64,000 nt of DNA from Methanococcus maripaludis C5. Lineage in GTDB: Archaea; AGJL01; Methanococci; Methanococcales; Methanococcaceae. The notes below the pieces were generated by a model. That model made no database searches. It was not told where the DNA came from and saw only the letters and a program-made list of their open reading frames with translations. Location: contig NC_009135.1 of the NCBI RefSeq assembly GCF_000016125.1, forward strand, positions 558,001-622,000. Direction: 5' to 3'. The translations under genes and the position numbers were made by a program. Within the stretch, counting starts at the first letter, position 1. Each line of letters begins with the position of its first letter. Positions 17,263-26,637 of this stretch are shown piece by piece.

Positions 17263-18951
17263 TAATGTATGAATTTCTTTTTTCCATTTTTAACCCAACA
17301 TATTGTTTTGAGTACCCTAAAGTTTAAATAACGCTATTTTCAAAAATTATAATGCCCGAGGTGGGAAAGATCTTGGGAAATGGGGAGTGTCAGGGTCGTT
17401 AAACGGTTTCATACACTTTTTAGAACAGTTCAATTTCAGGTATTGTTGAATTGTTCCATATCTATTTTAACCTTTTTAACGCTATTTTTAATTATAAAAT
17501 ACAATTGTTAAAAAATAGAATAAATAAAAATTATTAAATTTTAACACAAATTATCTTTTTTGCTGATGTTTTTTCTGCACATCTTGATTTTCCTGCAAAT
17601 TAAAGGCAGAGGTCATATTAACACTTTTAAAATTGGATATATGTTACCAGATTTCAGATAAAACTCCTCTAAAAAAGTCTTTTTTGTTACCCTATATATG
17701 TCTTAATTATTAGATTTTAGATCAATTTAAATCAGAAAATCTAATGGAAAAAATATTAATGGGTGCCAACAATATAATTTATAAGGGGAATTTTCCCCCA
17801 TTAATCCTGAACAGACATTTTGAAATAGGGGATAGTTTATAGGATTTAAAAAAGTTGGATTATGAATATGGGGATTTTATTTAATTTGGGGAAATTAAAT
17901 ATTTTCAACACGATTTTTAATATTTGGGGGATTCATTTCTCCCCGATCCCACTCGTAAGAATTTTTACTTAGATAAACATATACATAAATTCTCTTTTCA
18001 AATTAGATCATTTATACTAATCGATCAATATATTAATCAACTGAACCCTTTCGATTCCATATTAAAAATATTGTATATTTTGTATTGATATTTGGCCATT
18101 GAACTTCCTAAAAATGATTTAAATTATTAATTAAATTATGTAATCGGCTTTTAAAAACGTAAGATATGAATCTAAATCGATAAATATCAAATAAAAAGAT
18201 TTAAAAAATAAAAATAGTAAATTAAGGTCTTATCTTCCCATAACTCTCAAATACTCTCTTTTTAAAGATTCTTTGTTTTTGTGAAGATATATTGTTATTT
18301 TGGAATGCCTATAACAAAAACACAAATATCACATATTGTTTGCCATATATTGAATAACTATTTAAAATTAAATGAGGAGTATTGTGGAAGTAACCAAAAA
18401 AAATAAAACGTTCTGAACTCGAAAATGAAATTGCAGGGTTGGAAAGAATCTAAAACAATTGATGCAGATATAACAGTAACGAGGGACAAAAACAATCTAA
18501 ATTTTGCACTTAATTATGTTTGTGGTGATGTTTTTTTCGCAGGTATGGTTTATACAGGATCTACAATTGGTGGCCTTCCCATGGGGTGATGCTTTTAAAA
18601 TATGGCTTATTATGATGATACTTCAAATGGATCTTACTATCTATTGAACAAGGAGATTAGAAAAGACAGGATCTTGATTACCATATTAGATAATGAATAA
18701 AATCTAACAATTTTCCCATTTTGTCAGATCAGCCATTAAAAATTAACTTTTTAGAAAAAAGAACTTAAAAATGTTAAGTTGATTGAATATTTGAAAGAAG
18801 ATTAAAGATAATTTGAGTTTTTACCCAAATTCAGGTATAAAAATCGGTATTATTTTATTTAAAATAATTTTCAAAACATAACCGTATTATACCAAAATTT
18901 ACAAAATATTGTATCAAAAGTGTTTTAATTTTCAAACGGGGGTGTTTTCAA
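17263..18951. other. 1.7-kb gap: decayed sequence, a G-rich block, one gene remnant
   Basis: No intact gene. 17352-17405 is an isolated G-rich block (see findings) that also encodes a 16-aa frame MPEVGKILGNGECQGR. 17740-17960 has repeated GGGGA/TTCCCC tracts in AT-rich surroundings. 18372-18700 is a gene remnant listed separately. The last 100 bp should contain the promoter of the EVE gene; GTATTATACC near 18884 is TATA-like. Confidence 0.4.
18372..18700 (+). pseudogene. remnant of a small gene in at least three frames
   Basis: Three short in-register pieces follow each other: MRSIVEVTKKNKTF (ATG 18372, stop), then MKLQGWKESKTIDADITVTR to GGLPMG (18425-18589), then MAYYDDTSNGSYYLLNKEIR to ILDNE (18602-18700). 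The middle piece has a plausible coding character with a hydrophobic FFAGMVYTGSTIGG segment. I do not recognise the family. The broken frames suggest a recently inactivated gene beside the defence module. Confidence 0.35.
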
Positions 18952-19392
18952 ATGAACTATTTTTTATGTATTACAACTGAAGAAAATGCGAAAGTTATCT
19001 TGGATAAAAAAATCTGGGGAGTTTCTAAAAATTATAAAAATTCAATTTCAAAGGTTTCCCCAGGTGATCATTTAATAATTTACGAAATGGGAAAATCAAA
19101 AACTAAAACATCTGAAGCAAAACCTCAATATATAAGGGCAGTTTATGAAGTAACGTCTGAACTTAAAGAAGATACTAAAAAAATCTTTGAAGCTCACCCA
19201 AACAACCCAAAAGAAGTCTATCCATTAAGAGTTAAATTAAATGAAGTTAAAATATTCGAAAAACCGATTTTGTTTAAAGAATTAGTTCCTGAAATGGAAT
19301 TTATTAAAAATAAAAAACAGTGGTCTGGTTCTTTAAGAAGAGCAATGGCTCAAATTAATGAAGGAGATTATAAAAGAATTATTGGGAATTAA
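18952..19392 (+). CDS. EVE-domain (PUA-like) protein
   Basis: A 146-aa single-domain protein of the EVE/UPF0310 group: MNYFLCITTEENAKVI, then WGVSKNYKNSISKVSPGDHLIIYEMG (about residues 22-47), YPLRVKLNEVKIFEKPI, and the C-terminal FIKNKKQWSGSLRRAMAQIN (about 117-136). EVE domains have a PUA-like fold that binds flipped modified bases in DNA or RNA, and in bacteria they are often fused to or next to restriction genes. RBS GGGGGTG at about 18938. The TBP-like gene follows after 29 bp in the same direction and is probably co-transcribed. A close paralogue at 48592-49029 sits next to a second type I restriction-modification system, so the link with restriction is repeated in the window. Confidence 0.8.
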   Translation: MNYFLCITTEENAKVILDKKIWGVSKNYKNSISKVSPGDHLIIYEMGKSKTKTSEAKPQYIRAVYEVTSELKEDTKKIFEAHPNNPKEVYPLRVKLNEVKIFEKPILFKELVPEMEFIKNKKQWSGSLRRAMAQINEGDYKRIIGN

Positions 19393-19421
19393 AATATATA
19401 TTTAAAATTTAAGGTAAAACA

Positions 19422-19946
19422 ATGGAACTTCCAGAAATTAATATTGTAAATGTTGTGGGGTCATGTGATCTTAAAACTCCAATGAATTTGGAAAAAATTT
19501 ATCCTTTGATCGAAAATTCTGAGTATGATCCTGAAAGGTATCACTGTATTTATATACGAACTCCCGGAATTAAAAGACTTGTTACAATATTTAAATCTGG
19601 AAAATTAAATACCGCAGGTTCCAAATCGATCGAAGAAGCTAAATCCGCAGTTTTGGAAATTGTGGATAAATTAAATGAATTGGGTTTTACTGATAAAAGA
19701 CCAGAAGTTAAAATTTACAATATTGTTGCGAATATATCTTTTAATAAAAAATTCGATCTCGAAGAAATTTCTGAAAATTTTGGAGCAGAATATGAACCAG
19801 AACAATTTCCGGGCGTAGTTTTAAAAATAAACGATCCCAAAGCTACTTTTTTAATATTTAAATCTGGTAAAATCGTCATAAATGGCGTAAAATCAAATGA
19901 AGAATTAGAAAATGCCGTAAGATGGATCTGTGAAAACTTAAGTTAG
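19422..19946 (+). CDS. divergent TATA-binding protein (TBP) homologue
   Basis: A 174-aa protein with the two direct repeats of TBP: residues about 5-85 (INIVNVVGSCDL... NSEYDPERYHCIYIRTP... LVTIFKSGKLNTAGSKSIEEA) and about 95-172 (VKIYNIVANISF... AEYEPEQFPGVVLKINDPKA... FLIFKSGKIVINGVKSNEEL). Repeat two keeps the EPEQFPG and LIF-SGK blocks with both DNA-intercalating-type phenylalanines (129 and 146). Repeat one has Tyr40 instead of the first Phe and an altered YHCI block, and both repeats have KSGK where archaeal TBPs I know have GSGK. Length fits TBP (about 180). The divergence and the position between an EVE gene and an hsd operon suggest a second, specialised basal factor, not the housekeeping TBP, which should lie elsewhere. 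It is probably co-transcribed with the EVE gene. Confidence 0.85.
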   Translation: MELPEINIVNVVGSCDLKTPMNLEKIYPLIENSEYDPERYHCIYIRTPGIKRLVTIFKSGKLNTAGSKSIEEAKSAVLEIVDKLNELGFTDKRPEVKIYNIVANISFNKKFDLEEISENFGAEYEPEQFPGVVLKINDPKATFLIFKSGKIVINGVKSNEELENAVRWICENLS

Positions 19947-19987
19947 GTATTAAGTTTTGTAAACATGAAAATGATACAGAAAAATAT

Positions 19988-20002
19988 CGAAAGATATATA
20001 TA
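19988..20002 (+). promoter_or_regulatory. BRE/TATA promoter of the first hsd operon
   Basis: CGAAAGATATATATA is a strong archaeal BRE + TATA box. With the usual 25-bp spacing, initiation would be near 20025, about 45 nt before the TTG of the half-S gene. It gives the hsd genes their own promoter downstream of the TBP-like gene. Confidence 0.65.
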
Positions 20003-20069
20003 CCTCCGACTCACAATATAATACATGTTAACAGTACAATGATACACGAATTCGGGGGAGAATATAATT

Positions 20070-20645
20070 TTGAAATTAAAAGATATTTCATCAATTCGTT
20101 CAGGACTTTTACTTTCAAGGAAGAAGTCTGACGATAGATCAAATGCAAATAAATACCCTCTGATCACATTAAAGTCAGTAGATGATTCCGGAGTATTAAA
20201 TAAGGAATTTTTAGATGAATTTTATACTCTTGAAGAAATTTCAAACGAATATCTCACAAGTGAAAATGACATTATTGTAAGACTCAGGGAACCAGTATTT
20301 GCATGCAGCATCGAAAAAGAAAATGAAGGATTATTGATTCCATCATATTTTGCAAAGTTATCAATCAATGAAGAATATTCAAAAGAATTTCTTTCAAAAT
20401 ATGTTGCACATTATATAAATTCAAAAAATGCTCAAAAAGAATTTAAAAAAGATACTGAAGGATCTGTGATTTCAATGATCAAGCTAAAAGCAATTGAAAA
20501 TCTCGAAATTCCAGAAGTTCTTATCGAAAAGCAGGAAAAGATAATTAAAATTGCTGAATTTAAACAAAAAGAGCTAAAACTTTTGAAAGAACTTACAATT
20601 TTAAAAGAAAAATACTATTCAAAAATTCTTGAAAATATTATTTAA
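20070..20645 (+). CDS. type I restriction specificity-like protein, single TRD (half HsdS)
   Basis: A 191-aa protein: one target-recognition-like domain (KLKDISSIRSGLLLSRKKSD... YPLITLKSVDDSG... YLTSENDIIVRLREPVFACS... FAKLSIN... SKYVAHYINSKNAQKEF) followed by a C-terminal coiled coil (IPEVLIEKQEKIIKIAEFKQ KELKLLKELTILKEKY). This is the organisation of half an HsdS subunit, which could dimerise to make a full specificity unit. The start is a TTG with GGGGGAG 9 nt upstream. It precedes hsdM by 15 bp in the same operon, which also contains a full-size hsdS further down. Its role could be alternative specificity or a regulator of the system. Confidence 0.75.
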   Translation: MKLKDISSIRSGLLLSRKKSDDRSNANKYPLITLKSVDDSGVLNKEFLDEFYTLEEISNEYLTSENDIIVRLREPVFACSIEKENEGLLIPSYFAKLSINEEYSKEFLSKYVAHYINSKNAQKEFKKDTEGSVISMIKLKAIENLEIPEVLIEKQEKIIKIAEFKQKELKLLKELTILKEKYYSKILENII

Positions 20646-20660
20646 CGTGGGGTAAAAATT

Positions 20661-22145
20661 ATGAAAACCAATCAAGCTACGATTAATGCCATATTATGGA
20701 AAGCATGCGACACATTTAGGGGAACAATTAATTCAGATCAGTATAAAGATTACATCTTAACAATGCTGTTTGTAAAATATCTTTCCGATTACTACAAGGA
20801 AAAATTGGAAGAATATAAAGAAAAATATGGGGATAAAGAAGATAGAATCCAGAAAAGTCTTTCAAGGGAAAAATTCATACTCGATGAATCCTGTACGTTT
20901 GAATATATCTATAAAAATAGAAATGCGGAAAATTTAGGGGAAATTATAAATTCTGCACTCGAAAGGATTGAAGAAGACAACAAGGCAAAACTTGAGGGAG
21001 TATTTAGAAATATCGACTTTAACAGCGAAGCAATGCTTGGAAAAACAAAGGAAAGAAATGCACTTTTAAAACACTTATTGGATGACTTCAATGATCCAAA
21101 ACTCGATTTAAGACCTTCAAAACTTGCTGGAAATGATGTTATCGGGGATTCTTACGAATACATGATCGCATACTTTGCAAGTGATGCGGGTAAAAAAGGT
21201 GGAGAATTTTTCACGCCGTCCCAAGTTTCAAGATTGGTTGCAAAATTAGTAAGTCCAAAATCTGGAAACAGAATATACGACCCAACGTGTGGCTCAGGAT
21301 CTCTTTTAATTAAAGCATCAAAAGAAGTTCCAGATAACAACTTCCAGATTTATGGTCAAGAAAAAAACGGTCAAACATATGCGCTTTGTAGAATGAACAT
21401 GTTTTTGCACGAAATTGATGATGCAAAAATTGAATGGGGGGACACGATTAGAAACCCACTTCATTTAGAAAACGATTCTTTAATGAAATTTGACGTAGTT
21501 GTTGCAAATCCTCCGTTTTCACTTGATAAATGGGGCGATGATTATGCAGAAAATGACCCATATAAACGGTTTGGTTACGGAATTCCTCCAAAATCAAAAG
21601 GGGACTATGCATTTGTTGAACACATGGTATATTCAGCAAATGAAAATGGAACTGTTGGTGTAGTTTTACCTCACGGGGTACTATTTAGGGGTGCAAGTGA
21701 AGGAAAAATTCGTGAAGGGTTAATTAATGATAATTACCTTGATGCAGTAATCGGACTTCCACAAAACCTTTTCTTTGGAACAGGAATTCCAGCATGTATT
21801 CTGGTCTTTAAAAAGAATAAAATTACAAACGATGTAATATTTATCGATGCATCAAAAGAATTTGAATCCGGAAAGAATCAGAACGTTTTAAGGGATTTGG
21901 ATATTGAAAAAATTGTTGAAACTTATAAAAATAGGCAGGATATTGAAAAATATTCGCATGTTGCAAGTTTAGAAGAAATTAGGGAAAACGACTACAATTT
22001 AAATATTCCAAGATATGTCGATACCTTTGAAGAGGAAGAGCCTGTTGATTTAAATCAGGTTAAAACAGACATTTCAAAAATTGAAGGCGAATTGAAAGAC
22101 ATTCAAAAAGAAATGGACAAATATTTGGATGAACTGGGGTTATAA
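20661..22145 (+). CDS. hsdM: type I restriction-modification methyltransferase subunit
   Basis: A 494-aa N6-adenine DNA methyltransferase. The N-terminal helical HsdM domain (about 1-150) is followed by FFTPSQVSRLVAKL, the SAM-binding motif I DPTCGSGSLLIKA (about residues 207-219), QIYGQEKNGQTYALCRMNM and the catalytic motif IV VVANPPFSLDKW (NPPF, about 283). The C-terminus ends in a coiled coil (KTDISKIEGELKDIQKEMDK) suited to pairing with HsdS. Together with HsdS it methylates an adenine in each half of a bipartite site. Operon order is half-S, M, S, R; RBS GGGGT; hsdS starts 2 nt after its stop. Confidence 0.92.
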   Translation: MKTNQATINAILWKACDTFRGTINSDQYKDYILTMLFVKYLSDYYKEKLEEYKEKYGDKEDRIQKSLSREKFILDESCTFEYIYKNRNAENLGEIINSALERIEEDNKAKLEGVFRNIDFNSEAMLGKTKERNALLKHLLDDFNDPKLDLRPSKLAGNDVIGDSYEYMIAYFASDAGKKGGEFFTPSQVSRLVAKLVSPKSGNRIYDPTCGSGSLLIKASKEVPDNNFQIYGQEKNGQTYALCRMNMFLHEIDDAKIEWGDTIRNPLHLENDSLMKFDVVVANPPFSLDKWGDDYAENDPYKRFGYGIPPKSKGDYAFVEHMVYSANENGTVGVVLPHGVLFRGASEGKIREGLINDNYLDAVIGLPQNLFFGTGIPACILVFKKNKITNDVIFIDASKEFESGKNQNVLRDLDIEKIVETYKNRQDIEKYSHVASLEEIRENDYNLNIPRYVDTFEEEEPVDLNQVKTDISKIEGELKDIQKEMDKYLDELGL

Positions 22146-22147
22146 TT

Positions 22148-23401
22148 ATGGAGGAAGTAGCAGAAGGATACAAAGAAACCAAAATTGGAGTAATTCCCGA
22201 AGATTGGCAGGCCGTTAAACTTTCAGAATCAGTTAATTTATTTGGAGGTTTTGCGTTTTCGAGTGAAGATTCTAAATCAGAAGGGGTAAAATGGTTAAAA
22301 ATTGCAAATGTGGGCATCGATAAAATTACCTGGGAAAATGAATCGTATTTGCCTTTTGAATATTTGGAAAAATATTCCAATTATGCATTATCTAAAAATG
22401 ATATAGTTATGGCACTTACTCGCCCGATTTTAAATTCAAAACTTAAAATTTCAAAAATTACCGATTTGGATATACCTTGTTTATTAAATCAAAGAGTGGG
22501 GAAATTGGATCCCAAACAAAATACTTTTGGGGATTATATATACCATAGTTGTAAAATGCCTATGTTTATACATTCAATGAATGTTGCAATGGCAGGTACG
22601 GATCCCCCAAATATTGGTTTTAGGGATTTATCCAAGATACAAATACCGCTCCCACCACTCCCCGAACAGCAAAAAATCGCTGAAATTTTATCAACATGGG
22701 ATAATTCAATTGAAAATTTAGAAAATTTAATTTCTAAAAAAATTGAAATTAAAAAAGGACTCATGCAAAATTTATTGACAGGAAATGTTAGGTTTCCGGG
22801 CTTTGAAGATGAATGGAAGGAAGTTAAAATTGGATCGTTACTGAATGAAGTTAAACGGAAAATCGAATGGGACGATTCAAAACTATACGATTTGGTAAGT
22901 TTAAAAAGACGATCCGGCGGAATTTTCTATCGAGAATCATTATATGGTCATCAAATACTTACTAAAACATTACAACCAATAAAAGAAGATGATTTTTTAA
23001 TATCAAAAATGCAAGTTTTGCATGGCGCATTAGGAGCCGTATCAAAAGAATTTGAAGATATGTATGTTTCAAGTTCTTATGCAATATTTAATTCGAAAAC
23101 GCCAGAAAAATTTAACATTAAGTTTTTCGACTGGCTTTCGAAAACTCCGATAATGTATCATTATGCATATATTTCCAGCTATGGAGTACATATTGAAAAA
23201 ATGACATTTAATTTGAAATTATATCTCAAAGAAAAGGTAATGGTTCCAAATTCTATCGAAGAACAAGAATCGATTGTACGGGTTTTATCAACACAAGACA
23301 AAGAAATTGAACTTTTAAAACAGAAATTGGAACTTGTAAAAACCCAGAAAAAAGGTTTAATGCAAAATTTATTGACTGGAAAGGTGAGGGTAAATGTTTA
23401 A
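22148..23401 (+). CDS. hsdS: type I restriction specificity subunit
   Basis: A 417-aa HsdS with two TRDs and two conserved coiled-coil regions. TRD1 begins YKETKIGVIPEDWQAVKLSE; conserved region one is LPPLPEQQKIAEILSTWDNS to LMQNLLTGNVRFPGF (about residues 170-220); TRD2 starts FEDEWKEVKIGSLL; conserved region two ends KTQKKGLMQNLLTGKVRVNV. The two repeat ends are nearly identical at DNA level (22751-22793 and 23347-23389), which allows TRD exchange by recombination. HsdS sets the recognised bipartite sequence; the specificity cannot be predicted here. A 53-codon ORF overlaps its stop (23394-23552). Confidence 0.92.
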   Translation: MEEVAEGYKETKIGVIPEDWQAVKLSESVNLFGGFAFSSEDSKSEGVKWLKIANVGIDKITWENESYLPFEYLEKYSNYALSKNDIVMALTRPILNSKLKISKITDLDIPCLLNQRVGKLDPKQNTFGDYIYHSCKMPMFIHSMNVAMAGTDPPNIGFRDLSKIQIPLPPLPEQQKIAEILSTWDNSIENLENLISKKIEIKKGLMQNLLTGNVRFPGFEDEWKEVKIGSLLNEVKRKIEWDDSKLYDLVSLKRRSGGIFYRESLYGHQILTKTLQPIKEDDFLISKMQVLHGALGAVSKEFEDMYVSSSYAIFNSKTPEKFNIKFFDWLSKTPIMYHYAYISSYGVHIEKMTFNLKLYLKEKVMVPNSIEEQESIVRVLSTQDKEIELLKQKLELVKTQKKGLMQNLLTGKVRVNV

Positions 23402-23517
23402 TAAAATATTTACTCTCTTCGAATCGCCCATCGAAAACGTAAGTTGGCGAGCTATAAACCCAAAGGTTTATTTAAAAGGCAATTGGGCATCTCTTAACTG
23501 GAAAGGTGAGGGTAAAA
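23374..23517. repeat. 20-bp direct repeat flanking a ~100-bp segment between hsdS and hsdR
   Basis: ACTGGAAAGGTGAGGGTAAA occurs at the 3' end of hsdS (23375-23394 region) and again about 123 bp later. Removal of the intervening segment would leave an hsdS ending with only a slightly different tail and a normal short spacer before hsdR. Confidence 0.65.
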
Positions 23518-23552
23518 ACTTCTTAAATTACTTTTTTTTAACAAATTTTTGA
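23394..23552 (+). CDS. candidate 52-aa protein between hsdS and hsdR
   Basis: An ATG at 23394 overlaps the end of hsdS by 8 nt and has a good RBS, GGTGAGGGT, 5-8 nt upstream. The peptide MFNKIFTLFESPIENVSWRA...NWKGEGKNFLNYFFLTNF ends at a TGA at 23550-23552, 10 bp before hsdR. No family is recognised. The segment 23374-23393 (ACTGGAAAGGTGAGGGTAAA) recurs at 23498-23517 inside this ORF, so the ~120 bp between looks like an insertion or slippage product, and the ORF may be a by-product of it. Coding is plausible but unproven. Confidence 0.4.
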   Translation: MFNKIFTLFESPIENVSWRAINPKVYLKGNWASLNWKGEGKNFLNYFFLTNF

Positions 23553-23562
23553 GGGGAATTTA

Positions 23563-26500
23563 ATGTCAAATCCATATATAAATACAGAAATAAAAGTCCA
23601 AAAAGATTCAATTGAACTTTTAAAAAATTTAGGATACGAATTCATTTCAGAAGACGAAAATAAACTTCTAAGAAATAACTTAAAAGAAGTAATTTTAAAA
23701 GATATTTTAAAAGAACAGCTTAATAAATTAAATTCTTACAATTACAAGGGAAAAACATACAAATTTTCAGAAAAATCAATTGAAAATGCAATAGCTGATC
23801 TTGATGTTCCATTAACTGAAGGTCTAATCAAATCAAATGAACACGTATATGACCAATTAATTTTGGGAAATTCTTATGAAGAAACTCTTGATGATTGCAG
23901 CAAGAGAAGTTTTTCAATAAAATATATTGATTTTGATAACCCTGAAAACAACGTATTTCACGTAACCGAAGAATACACTGTTCAAAAACAAAATTTAAAC
24001 CAAACAGAAAGAAACAAAAGACCCGACTTAATTTTATTTGTAAATGGTATCCCCTTAGGAATTATCGAACTTAAAAGGACGTCAGTATCGGTCGAAACGG
24101 GAATTTCTCAGGTTATAAATTATCAAAACAGAGATTATATCCCCCATTTATTTAGATACATTCAAATTGCAGTTGCAGGAAATCCTGGAAATGTTTATTA
24201 TGCAACAACCGGAACTGAAAAGAAATTCTGGTCAGTATGGAAAGAAGACCTTTCAGATGATTTATTAAACAGTATAGTAAAGAATAGAATTCCAACAAAA
24301 CTTGATAAGGACATCTATTCCCTATTTAATAAAGCTAGATTTTTAGAAATTATAAAAGAATACACAATTTTTGATGCAAATATCAAAAAAATTGCAAGAT
24401 ATCAGCAGTATTTTGCAATAAAAGAAACTTTAAAATCAATTGATAATTTTGATGCAAATGGAATTAGAAGCGGGGGACTTATCTGGCACACTCAAGGATC
24501 AGGAAAATCCCTAACGATGGTAATGCTTACAAGGGCATTAAAAAGAAAGATTAATAATTCAAAAATTGTTGTCGTAACTGATAGGGTAGATCTTGATAAA
24601 CAGATCAAAGAAACCTTTTTACATGCAAGATTGGATGTGTTAAGAGCAACTACTGGTCAAAATCTTGTAAAATTTTTAAAAGAAAACAAAGATGCGGTAA
24701 TTACAACTGTTATCAATAAGTTTGAGTCAGCCATGAGAAATGATATCATAAATGATTCTTCAAATGTGTTTGTATTAGTTGATGAGAGCCACAGAACTCA
24801 GTATGGAACTTTTCACGCAAAAATGAAAAAGACATTCCCACACGCATGCTATATTGGGTTTACTGGAACTCCATTAATGAAAAAAGAAAAGAATTCATTC
24901 AATAAATTTGGGCATATGATTCACAAGTACACAATGGATCAGGCAGTAGCTGACAAGGCGGTAGTTCCACTATTGTATGAGGGAAGAGAAGTTCCACAGG
25001 AAATTACTGATAAAAAATGGCTCGATAAGAAATTTGAACTTATTTCAAGAGATCTTTCAGACGAACAGAAAGAAGATTTAAAGAAAAAATGGGCAATATT
25101 CCAAAAAGTTGCATCAAGTGAGAGAAGACTCGAAGTAATTGCAATAGATATCAATGAACACTTCAAAAAGAATTTACTTGGAACAGGATTTAACGCAATG
25201 CTTGCAACAAATTCAAAATTTGAAGCAGTAAGATATCATAAAATTTTTGAGAATTATGGGGATATCAAAACCGCATTTGTAATTTCACCTCCAGATTTGA
25301 AGGAAGGAGTCGAAGAATTGGACGATGAAAATAAAAAACTCGTGCAAAACGAATGGGGAAAAATAATTAAAAATTACGGATCCGAAGAAGATTACGAAGA
25401 TAGAATTAAAAGTGAATTTAAAGCCGGAGAAATCGATCTATTGATTGTTGTTGATAAATTGTTAACAGGATTTGATTCTCCACGGACAACGACACTTTAT
25501 GTGGACAAGGAATTGAAAGACCACAGGCTCCTTCAGGCAATTGCAAGGGTAAATAGGCTCTATGATGAAAAAGATTGTGGATTTATTATTGATTATAGGG
25601 GGCTCTTAGGAAAACTGGATATGGCACTTACAAGCTACACTTCACTTGCAAACTTCGATGAAGAAGATCTTGGAACTACAATGATAAATACGGAGCAAGA
25701 AATCCATCTTTTTAAAAATTACTACTCGCATTTGATAGATTTATTTAAACCCGTGAAAAACAAAAATGATAGGGAAGAATACGAAGTATTTTTAGCAAAT
25801 AACGATCTAAGAAAGGAGTTTTATAAATATTTAAAACACTACGTAAAGCATCTTGGATATGCACTTTCAAGTGAGCAGATATATGATCTCGTAGATGATT
25901 TGAAAAAATACAAAAATGCGTTAAAATTCTATGTAGAACTTAGAAAAAATGTATCTTTAAGATATTATGAAAGAATAGACTTTGGAAAATACGAAGAGCA
26001 TATGCAAAAATTACTTGACACGTATATCGGTGCAAGTGATGTTGAACATTTAACTGAACTTGTAAATATTTTTGATGTCGAAAACTTCAATCGAGAAATT
26101 GTAAGGGTTGAAGGGGGCCGTGCAAAAGCAGATCTCATTAAAAGTGCTGTTGAAAAGCATATCAAACATAGTTTTGACGAAAACCCAGTATATTACCAAT
26201 CACTCTCTGATAGAATTAAAGAAGTTTTAGACAAATATCATGAAAAACGGATTTCAGATGAAGAATATTTGAAAAGTATGCAACATGTCCTAAAAGATGT
26301 GCAATCTAAAAATATGGATCTAAAAACCTATCCAACATTAATTTCTGAAAGTCAGGATGCAAAAATAATATTTGATAACATTTACGAGTATTTTGGAGAA
26401 TATACTGGAAACGGCTTTGAAGACGATTTAGCAGAATTATCACTGAAATTTGATAGTGAAATTAAAAAGAATCTAAAAGTTAATTGGGTAGAAAGCCAAG

Positions 26501-26637
26501 ATGTTCACAATTCAATCAAACAGGGAATTGATGATATTTTATGGAATTTAGAAGATGAAATGGATATTTCGGTAGATAATGAAAAAATCATTGAAAAAAT
26601 AATGACAATGGCAATAAGCAGATACGGGAAATTATGA
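23563..26637 (+). CDS. hsdR: type I restriction endonuclease/translocase subunit
   Basis: A 1024-aa HsdR of normal length. The N-terminal PD-(D/E)XK nuclease is visible as RPDLILFVNGIPLGIIELKR (about residues 150-170; D...ELK). The SF2 translocase follows: Walker A WHTQGSGKSLTMVML (about 307-320), VVVTDRVDLDKQI, DEAH-type box VLVDESHRTQYG (about 405-416), FTGTPL, LLTGFDSPRTTTLYVDK and the QAIARVNRL motif VI. The C-terminal helical region contacts M and S. In the absence of methylation the complex translocates and cuts DNA. RBS TGAGGGG; its last 4 nt overlap the following metallopeptidase start. Confidence 0.93.
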   Translation: MSNPYINTEIKVQKDSIELLKNLGYEFISEDENKLLRNNLKEVILKDILKEQLNKLNSYNYKGKTYKFSEKSIENAIADLDVPLTEGLIKSNEHVYDQLILGNSYEETLDDCSKRSFSIKYIDFDNPENNVFHVTEEYTVQKQNLNQTERNKRPDLILFVNGIPLGIIELKRTSVSVETGISQVINYQNRDYIPHLFRYIQIAVAGNPGNVYYATTGTEKKFWSVWKEDLSDDLLNSIVKNRIPTKLDKDIYSLFNKARFLEIIKEYTIFDANIKKIARYQQYFAIKETLKSIDNFDANGIRSGGLIWHTQGSGKSLTMVMLTRALKRKINNSKIVVVTDRVDLDKQIKETFLHARLDVLRATTGQNLVKFLKENKDAVITTVINKFESAMRNDIINDSSNVFVLVDESHRTQYGTFHAKMKKTFPHACYIGFTGTPLMKKEKNSFNKFGHMIHKYTMDQAVADKAVVPLLYEGREVPQEITDKKWLDKKFELISRDLSDEQKEDLKKKWAIFQKVASSERRLEVIAIDINEHFKKNLLGTGFNAMLATNSKFEAVRYHKIFENYGDIKTAFVISPPDLKEGVEELDDENKKLVQNEWGKIIKNYGSEEDYEDRIKSEFKAGEIDLLIVVDKLLTGFDSPRTTTLYVDKELKDHRLLQAIARVNRLYDEKDCGFIIDYRGLLGKLDMALTSYTSLANFDEEDLGTTMINTEQEIHLFKNYYSHLIDLFKPVKNKNDREEYEVFLANNDLRKEFYKYLKHYVKHLGYALSSEQIYDLVDDLKKYKNALKFYVELRKNVSLRYYERIDFGKYEEHMQKLLDTYIGASDVEHLTELVNIFDVENFNREIVRVEGGRAKADLIKSAVEKHIKHSFDENPVYYQSLSDRIKEVLDKYHEKRISDEEYLKSMQHVLKDVQSKNMDLKTYPTLISESQDAKIIFDNIYEYFGEYTGNGFEDDLAELSLKFDSEIKKNLKVNWVESQDVHNSIKQGIDDILWNLEDEMDISVDNEKIIEKIMTMAISRYGKL

